DNA of 34,274 bases, taken from SMWD01 sp964629475 (GTDB lineage Bacteria > Pseudomonadota > Gammaproteobacteria > Steroidobacterales > GCA-2729495). The position numbers and the translations under genes were made by a program. Under the pieces are notes generated by a model. The model saw only the letters and a list, made by a program, of their open reading frames with translations, did no database searches and was not told the origin of the DNA. Where the stretch lies: contig CAZVQW010000025.1 in assembly GCA_964629475.1 (NCBI GenBank), forward strand, positions 1 to 34,274, read 5' to 3'. This document shows positions 16,109 through 24,419 of this stretch, piece by piece. Positions within the stretch are counted from its first letter, which is position 1. Every line of letters begins with the position of its first letter.

Positions 16109-17539
16109 ATGCGACGAACCAAGATTATTGCGACGCTCGGTCCGGCAACGGATGGGGCTTTAGAGCTCGAAAAACTATTCACGGCCGGCGTCGATGTCGT
16201 CAGGCTGAATTTTTCACACGGGACATGGGTGGACCACCAGCGTCGGATCGACATGGTGCGGCGGGTGGCCAAGCGTAATGGGCATCATATCGGCATCCTC
16301 GGTGATTTGCAGGGCCCCAAGATTCGTATCGAGTGTTTTAGCAATGGCTACGTGCGTCTCATGGAAGGCCAGTCATTTGCGCTGGACAGCGCGCTCGACC
16401 CGCAGGCCGGCAACGAGAGCGAAGTCGGTGTGGCCTATGACCAGCTGACGCAAGACGTCGGTGCCGGAGATGTTTTGCTGCTCGATGACGGGCAAATTGC
16501 CCTGGCCGTCGTATCCGTCAGCGGTACGCGCATCGAATGCCGGGTGGCGATCGGCGGCACACTTTCCGATAAAAAAGGTATCAATCGCCAGGGTGGCGGG
16601 ATGTCCGCGCCGGCGCTCTCCGAAAAGGATCTCGATGATTTACGCAGAGCGGCTGCTGCGGATATCGACTGGATCGCCGTGTCGTTTGTGCGTGATGCGG
16701 ATGACATAGCACGTGCCAGGCAGGTGTTGAAGGAAGCCGGTGGCACCGGGTATGTCATTGCAAAAATCGAACGTGCCGAGGCCATGAATAATCTCGAGAC
16801 GATCATCGATGCCAGTGATGCCGTCATGGTTGCGCGTGGCGACCTCGCCGTCGAGATGGGTTTTGCCGGTCTGGCCGGCTTGCAGAAAACAATTATCAGC
16901 ATGGCGCGCCGGCGTCATACGGTTTGTATCACGGCGACGCAGATGATGGAGTCGATGATTCACAGTCAGATGCCTACGCGCGCCGAGGCGTCGGATGTAG
17001 CAAACGCCGTAATCGATGGTACCGACGCTGTCATGTTGTCAGCCGAAACGGCAGTCGGGTCGTTTCCGGACAAGGCAGTGGCGGCAATGGCTGAGATCTG
17101 TGTCAGCGCAGAAACCTATCACCAGAGTACGTCAGGTATCACCCGCCATCGTATCAACGACCGATTCGGTGCAGTCGATGAGGCGATCGCAATGGCCGTC
17201 ATGTACACGGCCAATCATCTCGATGTGAAGGCGATCATCGCATTGACGGAATCGGGTGAGACTGCGTTGTGGATGTCGCGTGTTCGTTCCGGTATTCCGA
17301 TCTTTGCCTTTACGAGCCATCAGGGTACCCGCTGTCGTGTTGCGCTATATCGTGGTGTCTACCCGGTCGCCTACGAGAGCTCACACGAGCACACTCAGCC
17401 GGTGTTCAGGGATGTTTGCCGGCTGCTGATCGAGCAGGACATGGTGAAACAGGGTGATCTCGTCATTTTCACAAAAGGCGCCCTGCGCGGCGTCAGCGGC
17501 GGCACGAATGAGATGCGTATTCTGTCTGTGACCGGCTAG
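16109..17539 (+). CDS. pyk: Pyruvate kinase
   Basis: Converts phosphoenolpyruvate and ADP to pyruvate and ATP, the last glycolytic step. I chose ATG 16109 (MRRTKIIATLGPAT), which puts the conserved first strand at the N-terminus; a TTG at 16091 would add six residues. The 476 residues fit the family. Seen are VRLNFSHG, GDLQGPKIRIE, AKIERAEAMNN with the catalytic Lys, MVARGDLAVEMG, and the signature ATQMMESMIHSQMPTRAEASD. A C-terminal allosteric-type domain follows from about residue 345. The stop TAG shares its last base with the GTG of a small overlapping gene, so pyk and the downstream transporter probably form one transcript. Confidence 0.96.
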   Translation: MRRTKIIATLGPATDGALELEKLFTAGVDVVRLNFSHGTWVDHQRRIDMVRRVAKRNGHHIGILGDLQGPKIRIECFSNGYVRLMEGQSFALDSALDPQAGNESEVGVAYDQLTQDVGAGDVLLLDDGQIALAVVSVSGTRIECRVAIGGTLSDKKGINRQGGGMSAPALSEKDLDDLRRAAAADIDWIAVSFVRDADDIARARQVLKEAGGTGYVIAKIERAEAMNNLETIIDASDAVMVARGDLAVEMGFAGLAGLQKTIISMARRRHTVCITATQMMESMIHSQMPTRAEASDVANAVIDGTDAVMLSAETAVGSFPDKAVAAMAEICVSAETYHQSTSGITRHRINDRFGAVDEAIAMAVMYTANHLDVKAIIALTESGETALWMSRVRSGIPIFAFTSHQGTRCRVALYRGVYPVAYESSHEHTQPVFRDVCRLLIEQDMVKQGDLVIFTKGALRGVSGGTNEMRILSVTG

Positions 17540-17652
17540 TGAATAGACCGGCGTCGTTTCTCGCATTGCTGTTCATAATCTTCATGATCGACCTTCAGAT
17601 CGTCAGGCATGGCAATGTCCTGGTGCAAGGCAAAGACGGATTGAGTGAATGA
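17539..17652 (+). CDS. Putative 37-residue single-helix membrane microprotein
   Basis: A short open frame runs from GTG 17539, which shares its G with the pyk stop TAG, to TGA 17652, which overlaps the ATG of the transporter as ATGA. It fills the gap between the two genes exactly, with the overlaps typical of translationally coupled genes. The product has a strongly hydrophobic stretch at about residues 6-19 (SFLALLFIIFMIDLQI) followed by a polar tail with several charges. It would be a one-helix inner-membrane peptide, perhaps a subunit of the transporter. Against it: it is very short, begins with GTG, and has no known family. A chance open frame cannot be excluded. Confidence 0.5.
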   Translation: MNRPASFLALLFIIFMIDLQIVRHGNVLVQGKDGLSE

Positions 17653-18977
17653 CCGAAAAGGCCGATAACATCATCACGCGCCTCATGAAGGGTGCATCGA
17701 ATATAGAAGCAAACGAGATCAAGTCGGTCTGGCTGTCGTTCTCGTTTGTTTTTACGTTGATGGCGTCGTATTACATTCTGCGGCCGATTCGCGATGCGAT
17801 GTCGAGTGATTGGACAGATGCAGAACTGAGTACGCTTTACACGGCGACGTTCGTAGTCAGTATCCTTGTTGTCAGTCTGTATGGCGCCGCATGCTCGCGT
17901 ATACGTCTGGGCAGTCTGTTGCCGGGGATCTATGCCTTCTTTTCAGCCTCATTTTTTGCGTTCTATGCTGCATTTGAGGCGATGCCGGACGTCAGTATCA
18001 TCGGCAAGGCATTCTATGTGTGGATCACGATCTTCGGTCTGTTCCAGGTGTCGGTCTTCTGGACATTTATGGCGGATATCTTCACCAAGCAGCAGGCACC
18101 CCGATTGTTTGGTTTCATTGCGGCCGGCAGTAGTATCGGCGCGCTGGCCGGTCCGGCAATTGCATTGATCCTGATAGATCCAATAGGAAAATCAAACCTC
18201 GTATTGATATCCGCAACGATGTTGCTGGCGCCGATTCCGATCATCAATTGGCTCGAGAAACTGAAGCACAGCGAGCTGCATAACAACGGACTTTCAGTAG
18301 AAAACGACTACGGGCAGAAGCTCGGCGGCAACCCATTTTCCGGTTTTGTAGAGTTCATTACCAATCCCTATCTGCTCGGTATCGGGTTATTCCTGTTTCT
18401 GTATACCAGCATCAGTACGTTCGTTTATTTCGAATTAAAGAATTTGATGGTTGACCTCGATTCGGACACCCGGACACAGATCTGGTCTGGCATGGATCTC
18501 GCCGTCAATATGCTGTCGATCGGTACCGCGATGTTTGTGACCGGTCGCCTGACGACTAAATTTGGTCTGGCCTGGACGCTGGCGCTCGTACCAGTCGTGA
18601 TCGTGGCCGGCTTGTTTGTCGTTGCTATGGCGCCGATGCTATGGGTTGTCGTCGGGCTGCAATGTGTGCGCAGGGCCGGCAATTACGCGATAACGCGCCC
18701 GGGCCGCGAGATGCTCTTCACGGTTGTCGATCGTGAAACGCGTTTCAAGGCGAAAAGCGTCATCGACAACGTCGTGTATCGTGGCGGCGATGTCATCGCT
18801 GCATGGGGTTTCACGGGGCTTACGCAGGGTCTCGGGCTCGGACTAGGTCCTGTGGCCGCGGTCGGCGGAGGTATCGCGGCGATTTGGGCGATTGTCGCCA
18901 GGTATCTCGGTCGCCATTACGAACAGACTCACGTGGAGCCGGCCAGCAGGGATGTAAGGCCGCTGTCCCCGGAATAA
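17649..18977 (+). CDS. MFS-type transporter resembling the ATP/ADP (NTT) translocase family
   Basis: The 442-residue polytopic membrane protein has about ten to twelve helices. Three stretches recall bacterial relatives of nucleotide (ATP/ADP, NTT) translocases: SYYILRPIRDAM in the first helix region, FMADIFTKQQAPRLFGFIAAG near residue 140, and RFKAKSVIDNVVYRGGD near residue 370. The substrate cannot be read from sequence; free-living relatives are usually annotated only as MFS transporters. It starts at ATG 17649 inside the end of the microprotein frame and is thus linked to pyk. A hairpin (GATACC at 19002-19007, GGTATC at 19014-19019) lies just after it. The NTT resemblance is my reading of motifs, and an unrelated MFS exporter remains possible. 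Confidence 0.7.
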   Translation: MTEKADNIITRLMKGASNIEANEIKSVWLSFSFVFTLMASYYILRPIRDAMSSDWTDAELSTLYTATFVVSILVVSLYGAACSRIRLGSLLPGIYAFFSASFFAFYAAFEAMPDVSIIGKAFYVWITIFGLFQVSVFWTFMADIFTKQQAPRLFGFIAAGSSIGALAGPAIALILIDPIGKSNLVLISATMLLAPIPIINWLEKLKHSELHNNGLSVENDYGQKLGGNPFSGFVEFITNPYLLGIGLFLFLYTSISTFVYFELKNLMVDLDSDTRTQIWSGMDLAVNMLSIGTAMFVTGRLTTKFGLAWTLALVPVVIVAGLFVVAMAPMLWVVVGLQCVRRAGNYAITRPGREMLFTVVDRETRFKAKSVIDNVVYRGGDVIAAWGFTGLTQGLGLGLGPVAAVGGGIAAIWAIVARYLGRHYEQTHVEPASRDVRPLSPE

Positions 18978-19001
18978 ATTCGGGTTATGGTCGTGTGATC
19001 G

Positions 19002-19019
19002 GATACCTTGTAGGGTATC
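19002..19019. terminator. Short hairpin between transporter and patatin genes
   Basis: GATACC (19002-19007) and GGTATC (19014-19019) are perfectly complementary with a 6-base loop, in the 69-base gap between two same-strand genes. No T-run follows, so termination is uncertain. Confidence 0.3.
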
Positions 19020-19046
19020 GAGGGTTCTGGTTAACATCGGTTGATT

Positions 19047-20324
19047 ATGTCGCGCGAACCAGTAGTTTCGAGCATTGATCCGATTCAGCATGATATCGGG
19101 CTTGTCTTGCCGGGCGGCGGCGCCCGTTGCGCATATCAGGTCGGTGTCCTGAAGGCAATTGGCGAAATGCTGCCGAAAGGTTCGCCGAGTCCATTTCCGA
19201 TTATCAGCGGGACTTCGGCCGGTGCGATTAATTCTGTCGTGCTCGCGGCCCGCGCGCGGCGTTTTGCCCACGCCGTGGCGGAGATGGAGAAAGTCTGGGG
19301 AAACTTTCGGACCCACCACGTGTTTCGTAGCGATGCGAAGACGATCTTCAAGACCAGCGGTCGCTGGGCTGCAAATATCGGCACCGGCGGATTATTCGGC
19401 GCGCCGCCGCGTTCCCTGCTGGACAATGAGCCGTTGCGCCATTTGTTGACCCGCTATCTTAAGATCAGCCATGTGCAGAATTCGATTGATCGCGGTTTTC
19501 TCGATGCAATTGCCATTACAGCCGCCGGTTACGGTTCTGCGCGGTCGGTATCTTTTTTCCAGGGCAAGCCCGATCTCGAGCCGTGGTCACGCGTGCGGCG
19601 CCTCGGCGTACCAACGAGTTTACGGCTGGATCATCTGATGGCGAGTATTGCCGCCCCGTTGATTTTTCCCGGCGTGCAGATCGGTCGGGAATTCTTCGGC
19701 GATGGAGCGATGCGGCAGGCGACACCGCTTTCACCTGCCGTACATCTCGGCGCACAGCGTATTCTCGTCATCGGTGTGCGCAACGAGTCACCCGACCCTG
19801 CGCCGGGACCTGACGATCCGGTGCCGTATCCAAGCCTGGGTCGTGTTGCCGGTTACATGCTTGACGCTCTGCTCATGGACGGTCTGTCATCCGATCTCGA
19901 GCGTCTCGCAAGGCTGAATTACATCGTCAATGAACAGCCAAATCGGACCATGACGGGTGAGTTCGGAAGCCTGCGATCGATTGACGCAATGATTATGTTT
20001 CCAAGTCAGGATATTCGTGAAATTGCGCTGCGTCATGTACATGAGATGCCACGTACCGTGCGGTTGTTGATGCGTACGCTGGGTGCGTTGAATTACGGTG
20101 GTCGGCAGCTGGTCAGTTATCTGTTGTTCGAGTCCGGTTATACCCGCGAGCTGATTCGTCTCGGTTATTCCGATGCGATGTCACGGCGTGCGCAGCTGCA
20201 GGACTTTCTGAGTGGTGTGCCGCTCGATGTGCCGAGCGGGATTATCGGGTGGCAGTATCTTAGCGATGAATATTCGCAGCGGGTACGTACGCTTGATGTT
20301 GATGCTGTTGCCGGTGGAGGCTAG
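19047..20324 (+). CDS. Patatin-like phospholipase family protein
   Basis: Predicted serine hydrolase acting on phospholipid or other acyl esters. The 425 residues from ATG 19047 (MSREPVVSS) contain the oxyanion loop PGGGARCAYQVG at about 22-33, the nucleophile elbow GTSAG with Ser57, and the catalytic Asp219 in FFGDGAMRQ, so the Ser-Asp dyad is complete. No signal peptide is seen, suggesting a cytosolic or inner-face protein of the RssA-like kind. The C-terminal third (from about residue 290) is not part of the patatin core and is unassigned. It converges with mgtE, with stops 12 bases apart. Confidence 0.9.
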   Translation: MSREPVVSSIDPIQHDIGLVLPGGGARCAYQVGVLKAIGEMLPKGSPSPFPIISGTSAGAINSVVLAARARRFAHAVAEMEKVWGNFRTHHVFRSDAKTIFKTSGRWAANIGTGGLFGAPPRSLLDNEPLRHLLTRYLKISHVQNSIDRGFLDAIAITAAGYGSARSVSFFQGKPDLEPWSRVRRLGVPTSLRLDHLMASIAAPLIFPGVQIGREFFGDGAMRQATPLSPAVHLGAQRILVIGVRNESPDPAPGPDDPVPYPSLGRVAGYMLDALLMDGLSSDLERLARLNYIVNEQPNRTMTGEFGSLRSIDAMIMFPSQDIREIALRHVHEMPRTVRLLMRTLGALNYGGRQLVSYLLFESGYTRELIRLGYSDAMSRRAQLQDFLSGVPLDVPSGIIGWQYLSDEYSQRVRTLDVDAVAGGG

Positions 20325-20335
20325 TTTTCGGCGGA

Positions 20336-21673
20336 TCAGAGTAGGAAGTATGTGCCGAGGCCCAGGAACACGCCAAAACCGATGACATCCGTCAGCGTCG
20401 TCAGTATGACGGTTCCGGCCAGCGCCGGATCGATCTTTAGCTTGTGTAGTATCAACGGGATGATGAAGCCCGCGAAGGCAGCTGTCAGCATGCTGATGAT
20501 CAATGCCGAGGCAATCACCATCCCCACTTGCCATGTGCTGAAAAACAGGACCGTGATGACGGCGACGACGACGGCCCAGATCAGCCCGTTTAATGCCCCG
20601 ACCATGATTTCCTTGGCCAGCAGCCAACGTGCATTTGAATCTTGCACGCGGCCCAGGGCGAGCCCGCGAATCATCAGCGTTAAGGTCTGACTGCCGGCAA
20701 TGCCGCCCATGCTGGCTACGATCGGCATGAGCACGGCGAGAATGACGATCTTTTCGAGAGTCGGCTTGAATATGGCGACGACTATTGCGGCCATGAATGC
20801 CGTGGCCAGGTTGACGCCGAGCCAGATTGCCCGGCGGCGTGCGCTCGTGACGATTGGCGCAAACATGTCGTCTTCTTCGTCCAGTCCGGCCATGCTCAGG
20901 ATGTCGTGATCGGCTTGTTCCTGAATGACATCCATGACGTCATCGGCTGTGATTTGCCCGATCAGCACACCGTCTTCATTCACGACGGCGGCCGAATACA
21001 GGTCGCGACTCTGGAACACCAGCGCAACATCGGTCGCCGGTTCGTGGGCCGGGATCGAGCTCACGGATGTATCCATGACATCCTTAACCATCGCTTGCGG
21101 ATCGTGCGTGACGAGTTTTGTCAGGTATAGAAGGCCGATGAATTTGTTGTCGCGATCGGTGATAAATATCGCCGTCGTGTCGTCCGGAAATTCTTCGACG
21201 CGGCGTAAATAACGCATGACAACATCGAGCGTAACGTCCGAGCGCACGGCGATGACATCCGGATCCATGATGCCGCCGGCGCTGTCTTCCGGATAGGCCA
21301 GGACCGATCTGAGTTGCTCCTGATCTTCAGCCGGCAGCTTCTCGATGACCGTGTCAGTCATCCCTTCGGGCAGGTCGGCAATGACATCCGCGAGGTCGTC
21401 GAGTTCCATGCCCTCCGTGGCAGCCACGACGGCCTCGACATCCATGTCTTCGAGCAGGCCCTGACGAACCTCGTCATTCAGCTCGGCGAGGATCTCGGCC
21501 TCGTCCTCGATCAGAGGCCAGACAGTTTCGCGTTCGGGTACCGGCAGGGATTCCAGGAGTAGCGCGGTTTCGGCCGGATGCAGGGTATCGACGATCCGGT
21601 GTGCTTCGTGCAGATCATCGTTTGCTAACGCTTCGCGCAGACTGGCGAGATGGGATTTCTTTTCAGACTCCAT
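20336..21673 (-). CDS. mgtE: Magnesium transporter MgtE
   Basis: Inner-membrane Mg2+ channel gated by its own cytosolic Mg2+-sensing domains. The protein has an N-terminal MgtE_N superhelix (about residues 1-125, with HPAETALLLESLP), two CBS domains (about 130-250, including AGGIMDPDVIAVRSDVTLDV), and five membrane helices from about residue 285, with the pore-region SMGGIAGSQTLTLMIRG. I chose ATG 21673 (MESEKKSHL; 445 residues) because GGAG sits 6 bases upstream; ATG 21685 and TTG 21691 are alternatives. It lies downstream of rapZ on the same strand but beyond a terminator-like hairpin. Related species have mgtE next to the PTS-Ntr genes, which are absent here. Confidence 0.95.
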   Translation of the reverse strand: MESEKKSHLASLREALANDDLHEAHRIVDTLHPAETALLLESLPVPERETVWPLIEDEAEILAELNDEVRQGLLEDMDVEAVVAATEGMELDDLADVIADLPEGMTDTVIEKLPAEDQEQLRSVLAYPEDSAGGIMDPDVIAVRSDVTLDVVMRYLRRVEEFPDDTTAIFITDRDNKFIGLLYLTKLVTHDPQAMVKDVMDTSVSSIPAHEPATDVALVFQSRDLYSAAVVNEDGVLIGQITADDVMDVIQEQADHDILSMAGLDEEDDMFAPIVTSARRRAIWLGVNLATAFMAAIVVAIFKPTLEKIVILAVLMPIVASMGGIAGSQTLTLMIRGLALGRVQDSNARWLLAKEIMVGALNGLIWAVVVAVITVLFFSTWQVGMVIASALIISMLTAAFAGFIIPLILHKLKIDPALAGTVILTTLTDVIGFGVFLGLGTYFLL

Positions 21674-21750
21674 TGCGCACTCCATCTGCAAGGCCCGGGT
21701 GGGGCGGCGGCCCGGGGCGAGTTTAGCCGGGAACTACTGTAACGTCTAAT

Positions 21751-21773
21751 AAAAAAGCATCAGGTGCTTTTTT
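21751..21773. terminator. Intrinsic terminator overlapping the rapZ stop
   Basis: AAAAAAGCA at 21751-21759 and TGCTTTTTT at 21765-21773 are exact reverse complements around a 5-base loop. On the minus strand the rapZ TGA lies in the loop, and the 3' arm ends in six T. The symmetry gives a T-run on both strands. The GC part of the stem is only three pairs, so it may be leaky. Confidence 0.55.
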
Positions 21774-22635
21774 TGCCGTTCCGTAGTTCGTTATGGCGGG
21801 TCAGAACATGATTGAACTTTCGCTGCAGTTCCGCGGCCAGTTTCTCGGTGAGGTATACCGAGCGATGTTGTCCGCCGGTGCAGCCGAGTGCAATTGTCAG
21901 GTAATTGCGATTGAAATCCACGTATTGCGGAATCCACTTCTCGAGAAAGGCGAGAATATCTGCGTACATACTTTGCACGCTTTCCTTGCTGTCCAGATAC
22001 TCGATGACCTGACGATCCCTGCCGGTCAATTGTCTGAGCTGAATCTCCCAATAGGGGTTTGGCAGGCAGCGCAGGTCGAAAATGAAATCTGCATCGGATG
22101 GCAGGCCATGTTTGAAGCCAAACGATTCGATCAGTATTGACAGCTCGGGTTCCCCGCGTTGTCCGACGCGCTCGCGAATCAAGTTCCGCAATTCGTGCAC
22201 GTTGGTCCGTGTTGTATCGAATACGAGTTCAGCACTATCGATGATGGGCCCGAGCAACTCGCGCTCCGTGGCGATCGCATCGGCAAGACTCAGGCCCTTG
22301 TCACTAAGCGGATGTTTCCGTCGGGTTTCGGAGTAACGCTTCAGCAGAATATTGTCTTCAGCGTGCAGGAAAATGACTTCACAGTGAATTTTTCGCTTAC
22401 GCAGGTCGCGAACGAGCTCCGGCAGTGACTTCAGGTCGGCCGACCGGTTTCGGGCATCGACGCCGACAGCCAGGTTGTCATAAATTGAATCGGCCGTGGC
22501 GACCAGTTCGGTGATCACCGTATCGAGCAATGCCGCCGGGACATTGTCGATACAATAGAAATTAAGATCTTCGAGCAGGTTCAGCGCAACACTTTTCCCC
22601 GAGCCTGACAGGCCGCTGATGATGATGAGGCGCAT
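21760..22635 (-). CDS. rapZ: RNase adapter protein RapZ
   Basis: Nucleotide-binding protein that in E. coli delivers the sRNA GlmZ to RNase E and so controls glucosamine 6-phosphate synthase. The 291 residues begin with a Walker A (GLSGSGKS, 8-15) and include YCIDNVP, HPLSDKG, DTTRTNVHELR and the C-terminal IALGCTGGQHRSVYLTEKLA, followed by the basic tail (RHNELRNGKKST) expected for RNA binding. It starts 24 bases after hpf in the rpoN operon. ptsN, normally between hpf and rapZ, and npr, normally after rapZ, are missing. In species without the GlmYZ RNAs the role of RapZ is less clear. Confidence 0.95.
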   Translation of the reverse strand: MRLIIISGLSGSGKSVALNLLEDLNFYCIDNVPAALLDTVITELVATADSIYDNLAVGVDARNRSADLKSLPELVRDLRKRKIHCEVIFLHAEDNILLKRYSETRRKHPLSDKGLSLADAIATERELLGPIIDSAELVFDTTRTNVHELRNLIRERVGQRGEPELSILIESFGFKHGLPSDADFIFDLRCLPNPYWEIQLRQLTGRDRQVIEYLDSKESVQSMYADILAFLEKWIPQYVDFNRNYLTIALGCTGGQHRSVYLTEKLAAELQRKFNHVLTRHNELRNGKKST

Positions 22636-22658
22636 CTGAATCCGGTGCGGCTGATTCG

Positions 22659-22979
22659 TTATGTGTAGTCGCGCTTATGTGAGTCGCGCGCGTGGTGGTC
22701 GGTCAGCTTTTCCTTGTGCTTGACGATTTGCCGGTCGAGTTTGTCGATCAATCCATCGATAGCGACGTACATATCGTCTTCAACGGCTTCGGCAAAAATG
22801 GTGCCGCCGCTGACATTCACCCTGGCTTCCGCCTTGTGTCGGAGTTTCTCGACGGTCAGGATGCAATTGATGCTGGTGACGCTTTCAAAATGCCTCTCGA
22901 TGCGGGCCAGTTTCTCTCTCAGGTAGTCGTTGAGTGCCGACGTGATTTCGACGTGATGGCCGGTCAGATTTACTTGCAT
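22659..22979 (-). CDS. hpf: Ribosome hibernation-promoting factor, short form
   Basis: Binds the 30S subunit near the decoding site and promotes 100S dimers or inactive 70S ribosomes in stationary phase. The 106 residues give the single-domain beta-alpha fold: MQVNLTGHHVEITSALNDYL, KLARIERHFE, EARVNVSGGTIFAEAVEDDMY, and DGLIDKLDRQIVKHKEKL. There is no C-terminal dimerisation domain, so this is the short type. A strong Shine-Dalgarno sequence (AAGGAG) precedes the ATG by 9 bases. The gene follows rpoN by 21 bases. Confidence 0.95.
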   Translation of the reverse strand: MQVNLTGHHVEITSALNDYLREKLARIERHFESVTSINCILTVEKLRHKAEARVNVSGGTIFAEAVEDDMYVAIDGLIDKLDRQIVKHKEKLTDHHARDSHKRDYT

Positions 22980-23000
22980 TGAGTCAATCTCCTTAAATGA

Positions 23001-24419
23001 TTAATGTGTCGGTCGTTGTTTTCTTTCACTGGAAGGCGCTATTTTCAGTGCTTCGCGATACTTGGCGACCGTTCGTCTGGCGATTTTAATTCCTTCGTCC
23101 GCCAGCAATGTCGTTATTTTACTGTCACTGAGTGGTTTTTGCGGGTTCTCGGCACCAATTAATCTGCGAATCTTGGCACGAATCGCTGTTGATGACTGCT
23201 CAGAGCCGTCGCTGGCGGCCAGCTGGCTCGAAAAAAAGTACTTGAATTCGAATACGCCACGCGTCGTGTGCATGTATTTATTTGACGTAACACGGGAAAC
23301 CGTCGATTCATGCATGTCGATTTCTTCCGCAATATCCCGCAGTACCATGGGTTTCATTGCTTCTTCGCCGTGTTCGAGAAAGTCGGTCTGCCGCTCAACA
23401 ATACTCATGGCAACTTTTAGCACTGTATCGTGACGGATTTCGAGGCTGCGGACCAGCCAGCGCGCTTCCTGCAGCTGGGTGCGCAGGTTGGCATGCCCCC
23501 CGCTGCTACGCAGCAGATCGGCATAGGTCTGGTTGACCTTGAGTTGGGGTGCGACTGAGCGATTGGCTTCGACAATCCATTTGCCGTCCTGCTTGCGAAC
23601 ATAGACGTCCGGGATAATGTACTCGGCGGTCGATGAAGCAATGGCCGAACCGGGTCTCGGGTGGCAGGCTCTGACCAGCGCAAGTGCAATATCCAGGTTT
23701 TCTTCAGATATTCCCAGCAGGCGCCGCAGCGCGGAATATTCGTGCTCGGCGACGAGATCGAGATGGGAACTGGCAATGCGGCATGCGGCATCGCGACCGG
23801 GAACCTGATCGTCGAGCAGGCGCAACTGGATGCAGATGCACTCGGCGAGATCACGAGCGCCGATTCCGGCCGGATCGAGTGCCTGGACTTTGGTCAGTGT
23901 TTGCTCGACCTCCTCGCGGGTAAATTCGGCCTCACCGACCAGCGAGGCATGGATATCGTCGAGTGACTCGATCAGGTAGCCGTCCTCGCTGATCGAATCG
24001 ACGATCGACTGGCCGATAACAACTTCACGCGGTGAGAAATGCTCCATTTCGAGTTGCCAGAGCAAGTGTTCGCGCAGCGTTTCTTCGCTGCGGTCGGCAA
24101 GCTCCGGCCGCCGCGAGTCATCGCTCCAGTTATCGCTGCGCGCGGTTGAACCGACGTGTTCATTCCACAGATTCATGTCGTCACTGTCACCGGCAACGAC
24201 GATCGGCTCCCCGGCATCCGGCGTGGGCTCGGCAGGTTCAGCAGGCTCGGCAGGTTCCTCTTGCTCGAGCATGACGTTTTCCGCCAGAGCCTGTTCGATT
24301 TGTGTGCTGAGTTCCAGTACCGGCATTTGCAGCAGCCGGATGGCTTGCTGCAGCTGCGGTGTCATGGTCAGCTGCTGACCAAGTTTCAGATCCAGCGATA
24401 GCTTCATGCCGCTATTCAT
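23001..24419 (-). CDS. rpoN: RNA polymerase sigma-54 factor
   Basis: Alternative sigma factor for -24/-12 promoters that needs AAA+ activators. In 472 residues the three regions are present: the Gln/Leu-rich N-terminal region (LGQQLTMTPQLQQAIRLLQMP), an acidic linker with the short repeat EPAEPAEPAEP at about 54-66, the core-binding and helix-turn-helix regions (RDIAEEIDMHESTVSRVTSN), and the RpoN box ARRTVAKYRE at about 447-456. The start ATG 24419 directly abuts the lptB stop TAG; MKLSLDLK, four codons later, is an alternative. It is followed by hpf but not by ptsN, a usual modulator of this pathway. Confidence 0.96.
   Translation of the reverse strand: MNSGMKLSLDLKLGQQLTMTPQLQQAIRLLQMPVLELSTQIEQALAENVMLEQEEPAEPAEPAEPTPDAGEPIVVAGDSDDMNLWNEHVGSTARSDNWSDDSRRPELADRSEETLREHLLWQLEMEHFSPREVVIGQSIVDSISEDGYLIESLDDIHASLVGEAEFTREEVEQTLTKVQALDPAGIGARDLAECICIQLRLLDDQVPGRDAACRIASSHLDLVAEHEYSALRRLLGISEENLDIALALVRACHPRPGSAIASSTAEYIIPDVYVRKQDGKWIVEANRSVAPQLKVNQTYADLLRSSGGHANLRTQLQEARWLVRSLEIRHDTVLKVAMSIVERQTDFLEHGEEAMKPMVLRDIAEEIDMHESTVSRVTSNKYMHTTRGVFEFKYFFSSQLAASDGSEQSSTAIRAKIRRLIGAENPQKPLSDSKITTLLADEGIKIARRTVAKYREALKIAPSSERKQRPTH

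Noticed and set aside
15829..16272. 147-codon minus-strand frame between pgk and pyk, with a hydrophobic stretch
   Set aside because: It spans the long palindrome and the start of pyk; the protein-like parts are explained by the inverted repeat, and no ribosome site is seen.
21691..21720. GC-rich CCCGGG-N11-CCCGGG sequence upstream of mgtE as an Mg2+ riboswitch
   Set aside because: Only a 6-bp stem, far too small for an M-box-type element; probably local GC richness.
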